A stretch of DNA of 64,000 nucleotides. Source: Empedobacter tilapiae (GTDB lineage Bacteria > Bacteroidota > Bacteroidia > Flavobacteriales > Weeksellaceae). Below are positions 25,812 to 33,112 of this stretch, one piece after another (positions within the stretch are counted from its first letter, which is position 1; each line of letters begins with the position of its first letter). The DNA lies in assembly GCF_004785645.1 (NCBI RefSeq), contig NZ_SRPE01000011.1, forward strand, positions 78,304 through 142,303. The letters run 5' to 3'. A program made the position numbers and the translations under genes. The notes beneath the pieces are model-generated. The model was not told the origin of the DNA and did no database searches. It saw only the letters and a program-made list of their open reading frames with translations.

Positions 25812-27137
25812 TTAGAAGTTAAATAATGTTGTAAGTTGAAATCTATTGTTATTTGCTAAGTATTTATTCTCTGTTCCAGTTCCTTTAATTGTTGCATCTG
25901 CCCATTGCGCTGTACTACGATCATATTCTAATCTAAATTTTAAAGCTTTGCTTAAGGTAAGATCTAAACGAGGAACTACTTTGTACAAATAATTTACAGT
26001 ACGTGTACCTGGAGTTGCCGAAATTGCGCCCCAATTTGTCGTTACACCATAAGATGTTGATGCAATTGCTCCTTCTACAGGATCTTTGACACCATTATTT
26101 CTAACGTAACCTGCAAATAATCCAAATGAAAATTTACCTGTTGAGTTTTGTTGCAAATCAATCCACATACTATGCGTATTCATCGGTTTGTAGGTTTCAA
26201 CCGCAGTCGGACTCGTTTGATATCCTACAATTCCTCCAAGTTGTACAAAAGATGACGCATCTTGCATCAAATATCCCGCAACAGTTATTTGAAAAGGTTT
26301 TGTATTTAACTTAGAATAAGCCATAAACGAAATATTTTCAACTCGTTCGTTAGATTTAACAGGAGGATTTCCTGAAGATAATTTTGGTTTAAGATTTTCA
26401 TATTGCGCACCAATCCCCGCTGTAAAAACTTGAGATTTATATTGAAATTGAAGATGAGCGGCTGGCATTCCACTATTTCGGAAAGGCTCTGTATTTGGTG
26501 TAAAATCTCGTTGCGAATGTAAAGCTGCAATGACTTTAAATTTGTCTGTGAATTTATGTGTCAAACGAACTTGTGGATTACGATTCAAAGCATATACAGG
26601 TGCTCCTGTTCCGTAATTCGCAACATTTGGTAAAGCTTCTAAAACTACAAAAGGATGCCAATATTGTCCAATCCCTAATTGTGTCTTTTCCCAATCTAAC
26701 ATTACATAAGCATGTCGCAAACGAAATTCATTGATTCCTCCTTCTGTTGCTCCAAAAAATTCTCCCTCTAAAATACCAGAAGTTTTAGCTCCTAATAATT
26801 CTGGCCCTTTCAAATTAGCTCCTGCTCTCGAAACAATTGATAACATATGAAATTTAGATGCATCATTTATATCAGCACCGTTAACATCCAATAATCTATC
26901 TTTAGGATATAGTGGTACCAAAACCTCTCCTGCTCCAATCATTTGGCGAGTATCCATGAAAATATCATTTCTGATAAAACCATAAAACTGAACATCTACT
27001 TTGTCTTTGTTTTCTTTTTGTAGAATTGGTTCAACTTTGTCTACAGTTACACTATCTACTATATTCTGTTGAGCAGAAACATAGGATGAACTGCAAAAAA
27101 GGGCTAAATAGACCAATTTTGTAAACTTTTTACTCAT
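25812..27137 (-). CDS. Outer-membrane porin, DcaP-like
   Basis: 441 residues with a signal peptide (cleavage near 'YVSAQQN'). A short periplasmic N-terminal segment is followed by alternating amphipathic strands that begin 'VQFYGFIRNDIFMDTRQ' and end with an aromatic C-terminal strand 'RFQLTTLFNF'. The 'YGFIRNDIFMDTR' opening and 'GQYWHPFVVLEALPN' resemble DcaP-type trimeric porins, which take up dicarboxylates and related anions. The assignment to that family is from pattern memory. First gene of a two-gene unit with the MHS transporter. Confidence 0.7.
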   Translation of the reverse strand: MSKKFTKLVYLALFCSSSYVSAQQNIVDSVTVDKVEPILQKENKDKVDVQFYGFIRNDIFMDTRQMIGAGEVLVPLYPKDRLLDVNGADINDASKFHMLSIVSRAGANLKGPELLGAKTSGILEGEFFGATEGGINEFRLRHAYVMLDWEKTQLGIGQYWHPFVVLEALPNVANYGTGAPVYALNRNPQVRLTHKFTDKFKVIAALHSQRDFTPNTEPFRNSGMPAAHLQFQYKSQVFTAGIGAQYENLKPKLSSGNPPVKSNERVENISFMAYSKLNTKPFQITVAGYLMQDASSFVQLGGIVGYQTSPTAVETYKPMNTHSMWIDLQQNSTGKFSFGLFAGYVRNNGVKDPVEGAIASTSYGVTTNWGAISATPGTRTVNYLYKVVPRLDLTLSKALKFRLEYDRSTAQWADATIKGTGTENKYLANNNRFQLTTLFNF

Positions 27138-27725
27138 TTTTTTGTGATAATTTTGAATGACTAAAATAATAAAAAGAAAAAAACTAACAAATGTTCGTTA
27201 TTCATTTATTAATAAATTATTCTAACTTTATCAAATTAGTGATTATTCCCTCGATTTTTTAGGAAATAAATATTTTTAGAAATGATTTTGAAAGATATTT
27301 TATGAATATCATATTAAAATTAGTGTACAAAATACACTTATAGACTCGCCTATTAAGAGGAAAATTTAATTAAAAATCGAGAGAAGAAATATAATTTCAC
27401 AAATGAGGAGAAATTTATCTTCTCTCGTAGTTTTAGTTTTAAAAATGTATGCAAATTTATTAAAAACAGAATTTTATTCAGAATAATAGATAATAAGCTT
27501 ATGTTAAATCATTACTAAAAGAATATTTTCTAATTATATTTAGTTTTTTTTAAACAAAAAACAGAATTTATGTATAAATATTCAGTCAGTATTATAAAAT
27601 ACTTCTTTTTTTTATTATATTAAGAATTTATAGTAATGAAAAAATTCATTTTTAGTTAATTTTTTAAGTTTTTTTTTAGAAATAAATTAAATGTTGGAGC
27701 TATTTTTGCTCTGCAAATTATAACT
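27138..27725. other. 588-nt intergenic region, no gene seen
   Basis: Very AT-rich region between the divergent porin and GNAT genes, so it should hold both promoters. The one clear structure is a 10-bp perfect inverted repeat CGAGAGAAGA/TCTTCTCTCG at 27378-27387 and 27418-27427, around a 30-nt AT-rich loop. No frame of convincing coding character and no tRNA-like fold was seen. Confidence 0.6.
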
Positions 27726-28565
27726 ATGCAAACAAACATTCAAATACATTCTTTAGCTAATGTTGATTTAGAAGAATTATCAACATTATACAACCTTTCT
27801 TATCAAAACTATTATGTCTCTATTAATCTTTCTCTTGATCAATTTCGCGGAAAATTGAAAATGGAAGATATTAATCTTAACTTTTCTATTGGTGCGAGTA
27901 TTGATGGAAAACTGGTTGGCTTTTTACTTTATGGAATAAGAGATTATAATAATATTAAAACTGCTTATATTGGTGGTACTGGAGTTTGTCCTGAACATCG
28001 TGGAAAAAAAATCACACAACAAATGTTGGATTTTAGCTTTCCTAAATTAAAAGAACAAAATATAAAAAACATCTTTTTAGAAGTAAATACTAAAAATGAT
28101 TTTGCTATTAACGCTTATGAAGCTTGTGGTTTCGAAAAAACAAGAACTTTAAATAGCTACAAAGGAATTCCTATTTTGGTCGTAAATCCATTACATGAAA
28201 TTGTAGAATTTAGTGATTTAGATTTGATTACAAGTGAAAATTTTTGGGACATAAAACCTACTTGGAAAAATGATATTCAAAGTGTAAAAAATATCATCGA
28301 AGATTGTCAAATAAATGGAATTTATGAAGATGGAATTTTAGTTGCTTACAAAATTATCAACAAAAATAATACACGTATTTATCAATTTGGTGTTCATCAC
28401 GATTATAGAAATCGTTATTTAGCTTCAATTCTTTTCAGCGATTTGAAAAATAAAGAGATCAAAATGATTAATGTTGATGAAAGAGAAATCTCTACAAATG
28501 ATTTTATTCAATCGATGGGATTAGAATTGTATGACAAACAATACGAAATGAAAAAAGAATTATAA
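27726..28565 (+). CDS. Tandem-GNAT acetyltransferase
   Basis: 279 residues. The N-terminal half is a complete GNAT domain with the acetyl-CoA loop 'GTGVCPEHRGKKITQQML' (about 79-96) and 'NAYEACGFEK'. The C-terminal half has a weaker second GNAT-like fold ('YQFGVHHDYRNRYLASILFSDL'). Double GNAT proteins of this kind act on small amines or antibiotics, or on proteins; no substrate can be assigned. It stands alone behind a long AT-rich leader region and ends at a hairpin terminator. Confidence 0.8.
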   Translation: MQTNIQIHSLANVDLEELSTLYNLSYQNYYVSINLSLDQFRGKLKMEDINLNFSIGASIDGKLVGFLLYGIRDYNNIKTAYIGGTGVCPEHRGKKITQQMLDFSFPKLKEQNIKNIFLEVNTKNDFAINAYEACGFEKTRTLNSYKGIPILVVNPLHEIVEFSDLDLITSENFWDIKPTWKNDIQSVKNIIEDCQINGIYEDGILVAYKIINKNNTRIYQFGVHHDYRNRYLASILFSDLKNKEIKMINVDEREISTNDFIQSMGLELYDKQYEMKKEL

Positions 28566-28596
28566 TAAAAAAGCCTCTAAATAGAGGCTTTTTTAC
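28565..28596. terminator. Bidirectional terminator
   Basis: An 8-bp stem AAGCCTCT/AGAGGCTT (28571-28578 with 28583-28590), flanked by A- and T-runs, between convergent genes. It touches the last codons of the minus-strand gene. Confidence 0.85.
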
Positions 28597-29024
28597 ACTA
28601 CATTACTAAAATATATATTCTCCGGATTTTGAGGATCTATTAATATATCCACATCTCTTCCTTTTTTTAGAATCTCATTAGCATTTACATCTCCAAAATA
28701 CTCAAATTCTGTATAATAAATTTTTTCAGTATTTGGATGTTTATAAAAAACTTCGATGATATAATCTGGTAAATGATTTTCTCCTAACAAACCTCTTTTT
28801 ATTTCTATAATATGAGCTTTTACTTTCAGTCCTTTCTTAATTAATCTTGAATGGTTTAAATAATCAAATAAGTAATTAAATCCTAAATATCCCATTAACA
28901 AACTACAGAATAGAAAAATTATTCCAAGAAGTTGATTAAAAAAAATTCCAAGATTTAGAAAGGAGCATAAAAGGATAAAACCTAAACTTAAGATTAAACA
29001 TCCTATACTTATTGACAACTTCAT
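28593..29024 (-). CDS. Membrane protein, DUF3592-like
   Basis: 143 residues with two hydrophobic helices in the first 55 ('ISIGCLILSLGFILLCSFL' and 'LLGIIFLFCSLLMGYLGF'). A soluble beta-rich part follows: 'GLKVKAHIIEIKRGLLG', 'DYIIEVFYKHPNTEKIYYTEFEY' (read in parts) and the end 'VDILIDPQNPENIYF'. This end, 'V..D..NP....', is typical of DUF3592-type proteins. No function is known. Not clearly in an operon. Confidence 0.6.
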   Translation of the reverse strand: MKLSISIGCLILSLGFILLCSFLNLGIFFNQLLGIIFLFCSLLMGYLGFNYLFDYLNHSRLIKKGLKVKAHIIEIKRGLLGENHLPDYIIEVFYKHPNTEKIYYTEFEYFGDVNANEILKKGRDVDILIDPQNPENIYFSNVV

Positions 29025-29115
29025 TTTCTTACATTTGATTTGTATTTTTCACAAATCGTACCAAAACAATGAATTTGTCTCAAAATAATAATATTATTTG
29101 TTTTTTATTATTAGT

Positions 29116-29772
29116 TTAATAAGCTGCTGTAAATCTTTTATTTATATGTTTTGCATTTTCAATTTCATCTGCAATAACAACTGCAACATCTTCAACAGAC
29201 AAAATACTACGTCCTTCTGCATTGAAAACTGGTACATCATTTCCTAAACGATACGTACCTTTTCGCTCTCCAGAAGTTCCTTGATGCATTTCTGGAGCAG
29301 GTGAAAAAACAGTCCATTCCAAATCATTATTTTGTTTCAAAACATTGTAATAATCTCTTGCAGCCAAAGCTCCTTGTTTTATTTCTTCAGGAAAACCTGG
29401 CGCATCAACAATTTGCAATTCTTTTTGATCATTTACATATAAGCTTCCAGCACCACCAATTACAATCAAACGTTTTACACCAGCTAATTTAGTTGCTTCT
29501 TCAATTGCTTTTGCTCCTTTCATATAATCTTCATAAATGTTAGGGTTTGTCCATCCAGCGTTAAAAGCACTCACAACCACATCAGCTCCTTTCAAATCTG
29601 TTGCTAAAGCTTGCACATCGTTTACATCTAACGCCACCTTTGCTACATTTTTACTATCTAAAACCTTGTCTGTATTTCGCGCAAATGCTTTGATAGATTG
29701 ATTTCTATTTACCAATTCTTCTACGATATGTGAGCCTACAAAACCTGTTGCTCCAATTACTGCTACTCTCAT
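29116..29772 (-). CDS. NAD(P)-binding reductase, NmrA/atypical SDR type
   Basis: 218 residues. The N-terminal Rossmann motif 'VIGATGFVGSHIVEEL' (4-19) is followed by 'FARNTDKV'. Then 'VVVSAFNAGW' and 'RLIVIGGAGSLYV' align with the YwnB-like branch of atypical SDRs, which often lack the YxxxK pair. It probably reduces a quinone or aldehyde; the substrate is unknown. The Rrf2 regulator gene is next upstream on the same strand, 59 nt away. A 19-nt dyad like the one at the regulator's promoter lies in that gap, so this gene is a likely target. Confidence 0.85.
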   Translation of the reverse strand: MRVAVIGATGFVGSHIVEELVNRNQSIKAFARNTDKVLDSKNVAKVALDVNDVQALATDLKGADVVVSAFNAGWTNPNIYEDYMKGAKAIEEATKLAGVKRLIVIGGAGSLYVNDQKELQIVDAPGFPEEIKQGALAARDYYNVLKQNNDLEWTVFSPAPEMHQGTSGERKGTYRLGNDVPVFNAEGRSILSVEDVAVVIADEIENAKHINKRFTAAY

Positions 29773-29795
29773 TTTATTTAATTTTTAATTTATAT

Positions 29796-29814
29796 TGTAA
29801 TTATTTTTGTTACA
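29796..29814 (-). promoter_or_regulatory. Candidate Rrf2 operator upstream of the NmrA-like gene
   Basis: The plus strand reads TGTAATTATTTTTGTTACA, a 19-nt dyad with arms TGTAA/TTACA. It resembles the 19-nt dyad at 30281-30299 in sequence, length and TGTAA...TACA ends. Confidence 0.5.
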
Positions 29815-29831
29815 TTTAAAAATAAAAAATT

Positions 29832-30239
29832 TTACTGAAATTCATCAGAAAATTGTTTTAAATTTTTATGATTTAACGATTTAATTAAATCTGATTCAGC
29901 ATTATCAAATAATTTTTCAAGATTGTTATTCATTTGTTTACCAACAGGACATTCTGGGTTTGTATGATTCATACGACCAAAAATATTTTCTTGATTGACA
30001 ATTTTATACACATCTCCAAGAAAAATATCGTTAGAATTTTTTACTAAAAAAATTCCTCCTTCTTTTCCTTTTTTTGAATCAATAAAACCAGCTTCTTTTA
30101 AGAATTTTATCTCACGACGAACCACAACAGGATTAACATTAATACTTCCCGCAATAAAATCAGAAGTAATTAATTGTCCTTTAAATTTTTCAGCCAAAAC
30201 TAAAATATGAATCGCCGTTGCAAATCTTAAATTATTCAT
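29832..30239 (-). CDS. Rrf2-family transcriptional regulator (YwnA-like)
   Basis: 135 residues with the Rrf2 winged helix: 'FATAIHILVLAEKFKG', then recognition part 'SINVNPVVVRREIKFLKEAG', and wing 'KKGKEGGIFLVK'. Only one cysteine (Cys97 in 'PECPVG') is present, so it lacks the three-cysteine Fe-S site of IscR/NsrR. It more likely senses redox state or an electrophile through that cysteine or a ligand. Divergent from a Crp/Fnr-type gene and upstream of an NmrA-like reductase on the same strand. Autoregulation is suggested by a dyad over its own -33 box. Confidence 0.88.
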   Translation of the reverse strand: MNNLRFATAIHILVLAEKFKGQLITSDFIAGSINVNPVVVRREIKFLKEAGFIDSKKGKEGGIFLVKNSNDIFLGDVYKIVNQENIFGRMNHTNPECPVGKQMNNNLEKLFDNAESDLIKSLNHKNLKQFSDEFQ

Positions 30240-30257
30240 TTTTATGATTTAATGATG

Positions 30258-30299
30258 CAAAGATATATTTAATTTTTAAATGTAACAAATTTTGATACA
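30258..30299 (-). promoter_or_regulatory. Rrf2 gene promoter with overlapping 19-nt operator
   Basis: On the minus strand TTTG (30289-30286), a 20-nt spacer and TATCTTTG (30265-30258) form a promoter. The dyad TGTAACAAATTTTGATACA (plus strand, 30281-30299; 8 of 9 arm positions pair) covers the -33 box, the expected place for repression. Confidence 0.6.
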
Positions 30300-30319
30300 T
30301 TTTATTAATTAATTTCTAT

Positions 30320-30327
30320 TAAATTTG
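30320..30327 (+). promoter_or_regulatory. -7 box of the Crp/Fnr-type gene
   Basis: TAAATTTG, exact to consensus, 18 nt before the ATG. TTTG at 30291-30294 would give a long 25-nt spacer. That element lies inside the Rrf2-type dyad, so the divergent gene may be co-regulated. Confidence 0.45.
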
Positions 30328-30345
30328 TAGAATACTACTATACGT

Positions 30346-30921
30346 ATGGAAAATTATAAAAAACATTTATCAAGTATTATTGATCTTACCGAAGAACAAT
30401 GGACTAAAATTGAAAATGCTTTAGTTGTAAAACATTATAAAAGAAGTGAATTTATTTTACAACCTGGTGAATACTCAGAAGATTATTTTTTTGTTGAATC
30501 TGGTGTTATCCGATCTTATACAATTGACGATAATGGAAAAGAACATGTTTTGCAATTTGGCACTGAAAACTGGATTGTAAGCGATAGAAATAGTGCCTTT
30601 TGTAAGCAACAATCAAAATTTTATATTCAAGCAATTGAAGACTCTACAGTTATATTATTGAATGAAAAATTAAATGATTTAATTATAAGTCTAAACCCTA
30701 ATTATTTAGCAGCTCAAAATAAATTAATTCAAAATCATGTCCGTAGTTTGCAAGATCGTATTAATTTGTTACTTGGAGCATCTGCTAAAACTCGTTATTT
30801 GGAGTTTATGCGTCTTTACCCTAACCAACTTTCTCGTATACCACAATGGATGATTGCCTCATATTTAGGTATTACTCCCGAAAGTTTAAGTAGAGTTCGT
30901 AAAGAAATAGCACATGGATAA
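30346..30921 (+). CDS. Crp/Fnr-family transcriptional regulator
   Basis: 191 residues. A cyclic-nucleotide-binding-like beta-roll ('KRSEFILQPGEYSEDYFFVESGVIRSY', read in parts) is followed by a long dimer helix and a helix-turn-helix 'QWMIASYLGITPESLSRVRKEI' at the C-terminus. No Fnr-type cysteine cluster is present, and key cAMP-binding residues are not evident, so the ligand is unknown. Proteins like this are abundant in flavobacteria. The last 8 nt overlap the next gene. It is divergent from the Rrf2 gene. Confidence 0.88.
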   Translation: MENYKKHLSSIIDLTEEQWTKIENALVVKHYKRSEFILQPGEYSEDYFFVESGVIRSYTIDDNGKEHVLQFGTENWIVSDRNSAFCKQQSKFYIQAIEDSTVILLNEKLNDLIISLNPNYLAAQNKLIQNHVRSLQDRINLLLGASAKTRYLEFMRLYPNQLSRIPQWMIASYLGITPESLSRVRKEIAHG

Positions 30922-31513
30922 GTATAGTTTTGAAATTTTTGTACCAGAAAAACCTAAAAAAAATAATAAACAGATTGCGAAAGTAATCTTATCATTTCTC
31001 GCCGTAACTGTAATTAGTTTTGTTTTTTTAGAACTAAATGTATTTAAAAATCAAACCTATTATTATATTTTTATTGGACTTTTAGCAACAGCTGTAGCAT
31101 ATTGGAATGGATATTTCAAGAAACCTTCAACAGAATTGAAAGGTAATTTTGATGGAAAATTAACTTTCTCAAATGAAGGTATTTCAGTAAAAAATCAATT
31201 TTATCCAATCAATGAATTGTATTCTATTATCATTGATAATAAAGATTATAAAGGAAAATCTGTTAAAGAGTTTGGTGAATTTGACAACCCAAATGGATCA
31301 CATGGAATTAGTAACTTGATTACATTAAAAACTAAAGATAATCAATTTGTTGAAGTTTATTTTTTACAAAAATCATTAAGCGAGTTTTCTAAAATCGAAT
31401 CATTTTTAATTCAATATTACAAAAGCAATTTACTTTCTGAAGATGATTTAATTTCAATCATGCATTTAGAATATGATATTGATAAGAACGAGTTGAGAAA
31501 AAAATTAAGATAA
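30914..31513 (+). CDS. Membrane protein of unknown function
   Basis: 199 residues. Two transmembrane helices near the N-terminus ('IAKVILSFLAVTVISFVFLE' and 'YYYIFIGLLATAVAYW') are followed by a soluble domain with beta-strand character ('GKLTFSNEGISVKNQFYPI', 'NLITLKTKDNQFVEVYFL') reminiscent of bacterial PH-like domains. A charged C-terminal tail follows. Not assigned to a family. Its start overlaps the end of the Crp/Fnr gene by 8 nt, so translation is probably coupled. Confidence 0.65.
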   Translation: MDKYSFEIFVPEKPKKNNKQIAKVILSFLAVTVISFVFLELNVFKNQTYYYIFIGLLATAVAYWNGYFKKPSTELKGNFDGKLTFSNEGISVKNQFYPINELYSIIIDNKDYKGKSVKEFGEFDNPNGSHGISNLITLKTKDNQFVEVYFLQKSLSEFSKIESFLIQYYKSNLLSEDDLISIMHLEYDIDKNELRKKLR

Positions 31514-31538
31514 TTTAATTTTTCACTAACATATAAAA

Positions 31539-31572
31539 GTTGAGCTATTCTTCATTATTTAATGTAATTTTG
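31539..31572 (+). promoter_or_regulatory. Promoter of the DUF4241-like gene
   Basis: GTTG (31539-31542), a 22-nt spacer and TAATTTTG (31565-31572) match the Bacteroidota pattern. The ATG follows 22 nt later. Confidence 0.55.
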
Positions 31573-31594
31573 TAGCACTTTAAAACAATAATTT

Positions 31595-32350
31595 ATGCAA
31601 CCAACAGCAGAATGGTTAAAAACTTGGGAATCTAAAAGAGAATTCACTTTAGCTCCTAATGATTTAGAAAAATACTTTACAGATAAAGAAATTGGAGGTG
31701 TAGAAATCGACCAAATTGAAATGGGAGAAGTTTCTTTACCATCTGGTAAAATCTTTGTAAACGATCCTTTAGGTGAATATTTATCAATGGATAAAGATCC
31801 TTATTTCCTTGAAACACCAAAAGGTAATTTTCCTGTAACTGCAAGTATCGTAAAATTTGAAGACGATGGAGATGTTGAAAATTTGATTGGTTGTATCAAA
31901 GTTACTTTCACAAACGAAAAACCTGTTCGTTACGAAGAAGCAATGAAAGGAATTGAGTTGATTGACGAATTACAAGAAGGAGAATACTTTGGTTTTTCTA
32001 TTGAAAGTGGATTAGCTACAATTGTTGATGCTGAAGCGAAAGATTCTTTTGTGAAATTCATTGATGAATTCGAAAGCAAAGGTGATGTTAATTTATACGA
32101 TGATTATTTTAATGCATTATTCGTAGAAAATGCTAAAAATAACCCGAAATATCAATCAGAAGAAGGAGATTGGATCAATTGGACAATTCCAAATACAGAA
32201 TTCAAATCGCCAATTTTTCAAGCTGGTTTTGGAGAAGGAATTTATCCTGCTTACTTTGGATACAATGAAAAAGGAGAAATTGTTGCATTTTATATTCAAT
32301 TCATCGATGCTGAATTAGAAGATTCAGAAGATGATGACGAATGGTTATAA
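31595..32350 (+). CDS. DUF4241-like protein
   Basis: 251 residues, acidic, without signal peptide or membrane segment. The features 'GEVSLPSGKIFVNDPLGEY' (about 46-64) and the C-terminal 'GIYPAYFGYNEKGEIVAFYIQFID' (read in parts) correspond to the pattern of DUF4241 proteins, whose function is unknown. The family match is from memory. The C-terminus is a run of Asp/Glu. It has its own promoter and terminator and appears to be a single-gene unit. Confidence 0.65.
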   Translation: MQPTAEWLKTWESKREFTLAPNDLEKYFTDKEIGGVEIDQIEMGEVSLPSGKIFVNDPLGEYLSMDKDPYFLETPKGNFPVTASIVKFEDDGDVENLIGCIKVTFTNEKPVRYEEAMKGIELIDELQEGEYFGFSIESGLATIVDAEAKDSFVKFIDEFESKGDVNLYDDYFNALFVENAKNNPKYQSEEGDWINWTIPNTEFKSPIFQAGFGEGIYPAYFGYNEKGEIVAFYIQFIDAELEDSEDDDEWL

Positions 32351-32376
32351 TTAATTTTTCGATCAAATAGTATTTA

Positions 32377-32408
32377 AAATCCTTCAAGAAATTGAGGGAT
32401 TTTTTTTC
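32377..32408 (+). terminator. Intrinsic terminator after the DUF4241-like gene
   Basis: A 10-bp stem AATCCTTCAA/TTGAGGGATT (one G-T pair) followed by eight T. Confidence 0.8.
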
Positions 32409-32451
32409 AAAAATATGTATATTAACGTATTGTATATCATATTTAAACAGA

Positions 32452-33063
32452 ATGAGAAAACTTCTACTTTCTATCCTACTTATTATAGGAACAATAAGCT
32501 GTTCTAAGAAGATTGATTATCAAAAGACTATCAATGCAATAGAATCCAATCAAAATTTATTTAATAATAATTATAGTTTACATGGAAAAGCAAATCTTTT
32601 TTTTGACGATTCTGTCCAATACTTTTATTTTGAAAATGATACAATTGAATATGTAAAAGTTTTTAAATCTAAATTTCTGGATGATTATAAAAATATTATT
32701 AAAAATTACGAGCACTTTCCTGCAAAAGTTAGTTTCTATAAATACAAGAATTTTTATTCGATCAAAGTTCAATACATAGCAAATAGTGTAGTACAAACAG
32801 ATAGTTTACCAGTAAATAATACCCCAGAGTTATCTAAATTATTTTTTGATTCCAAAAAGAAAACTGATTTTTATAAGAATAATCAAATTGTTGGCTTCTA
32901 TTTTAATAAAAAACTTGAAACTAAAACATATAGATTAAGTAACTATAATAAACTATTTTACATTAAAAGTCTAGAGAATAAAAATAGTTATGAGTTTCAA
33001 AATGAATATAAAATCTCTCAAAAATTAAAAGATAATTGGTATTTATTGGAACGAATTGAGTAA
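32452..33063 (+). CDS. Lipoprotein of unknown function
   Basis: 203 residues from the ATG at 32452, which gives an ideal lipoprotein signal 'RKLLLSILLIIGTISCSKK' with the lipid-anchored cysteine at residue 17. An in-frame ATG 60 nt upstream overlaps the terminator of the previous gene. The mature protein is rich in Lys, Asn, Phe and Tyr and shows no recognisable domain. Probably anchored in the outer or inner membrane facing the periplasm. Confidence 0.65.
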   Translation: MRKLLLSILLIIGTISCSKKIDYQKTINAIESNQNLFNNNYSLHGKANLFFDDSVQYFYFENDTIEYVKVFKSKFLDDYKNIIKNYEHFPAKVSFYKYKNFYSIKVQYIANSVVQTDSLPVNNTPELSKLFFDSKKKTDFYKNNQIVGFYFNKKLETKTYRLSNYNKLFYIKSLENKNSYEFQNEYKISQKLKDNWYLLERIE

Positions 33064-33065
33064 AA

Positions 33066-33097
33066 ACAAAAACTCCCGCAAATGCAGGAGTTTTTTA
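33066..33097. terminator. Bidirectional terminator between the lipoprotein gene and dsbD
   Basis: Stem AACTCC/GGAGTT extended by GCA/TGC after one mismatch (33071-33092), with an A-run on the left and a T-run on the right. Confidence 0.75.
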
Positions 33098-33112
33098 GTT
33101 TATAATAAATAA

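Noticed and set aside
27138..27725. tRNA or riboswitch in the long intergenic region
   Set aside because: No cloverleaf or known aptamer blocks found; only a single 10-bp inverted repeat.
32392..32451. Upstream start for the lipoprotein gene
   Set aside because: It overlaps the previous terminator and would bury the lipoprotein signal; the ATG at 32452 gives a normal lipobox.
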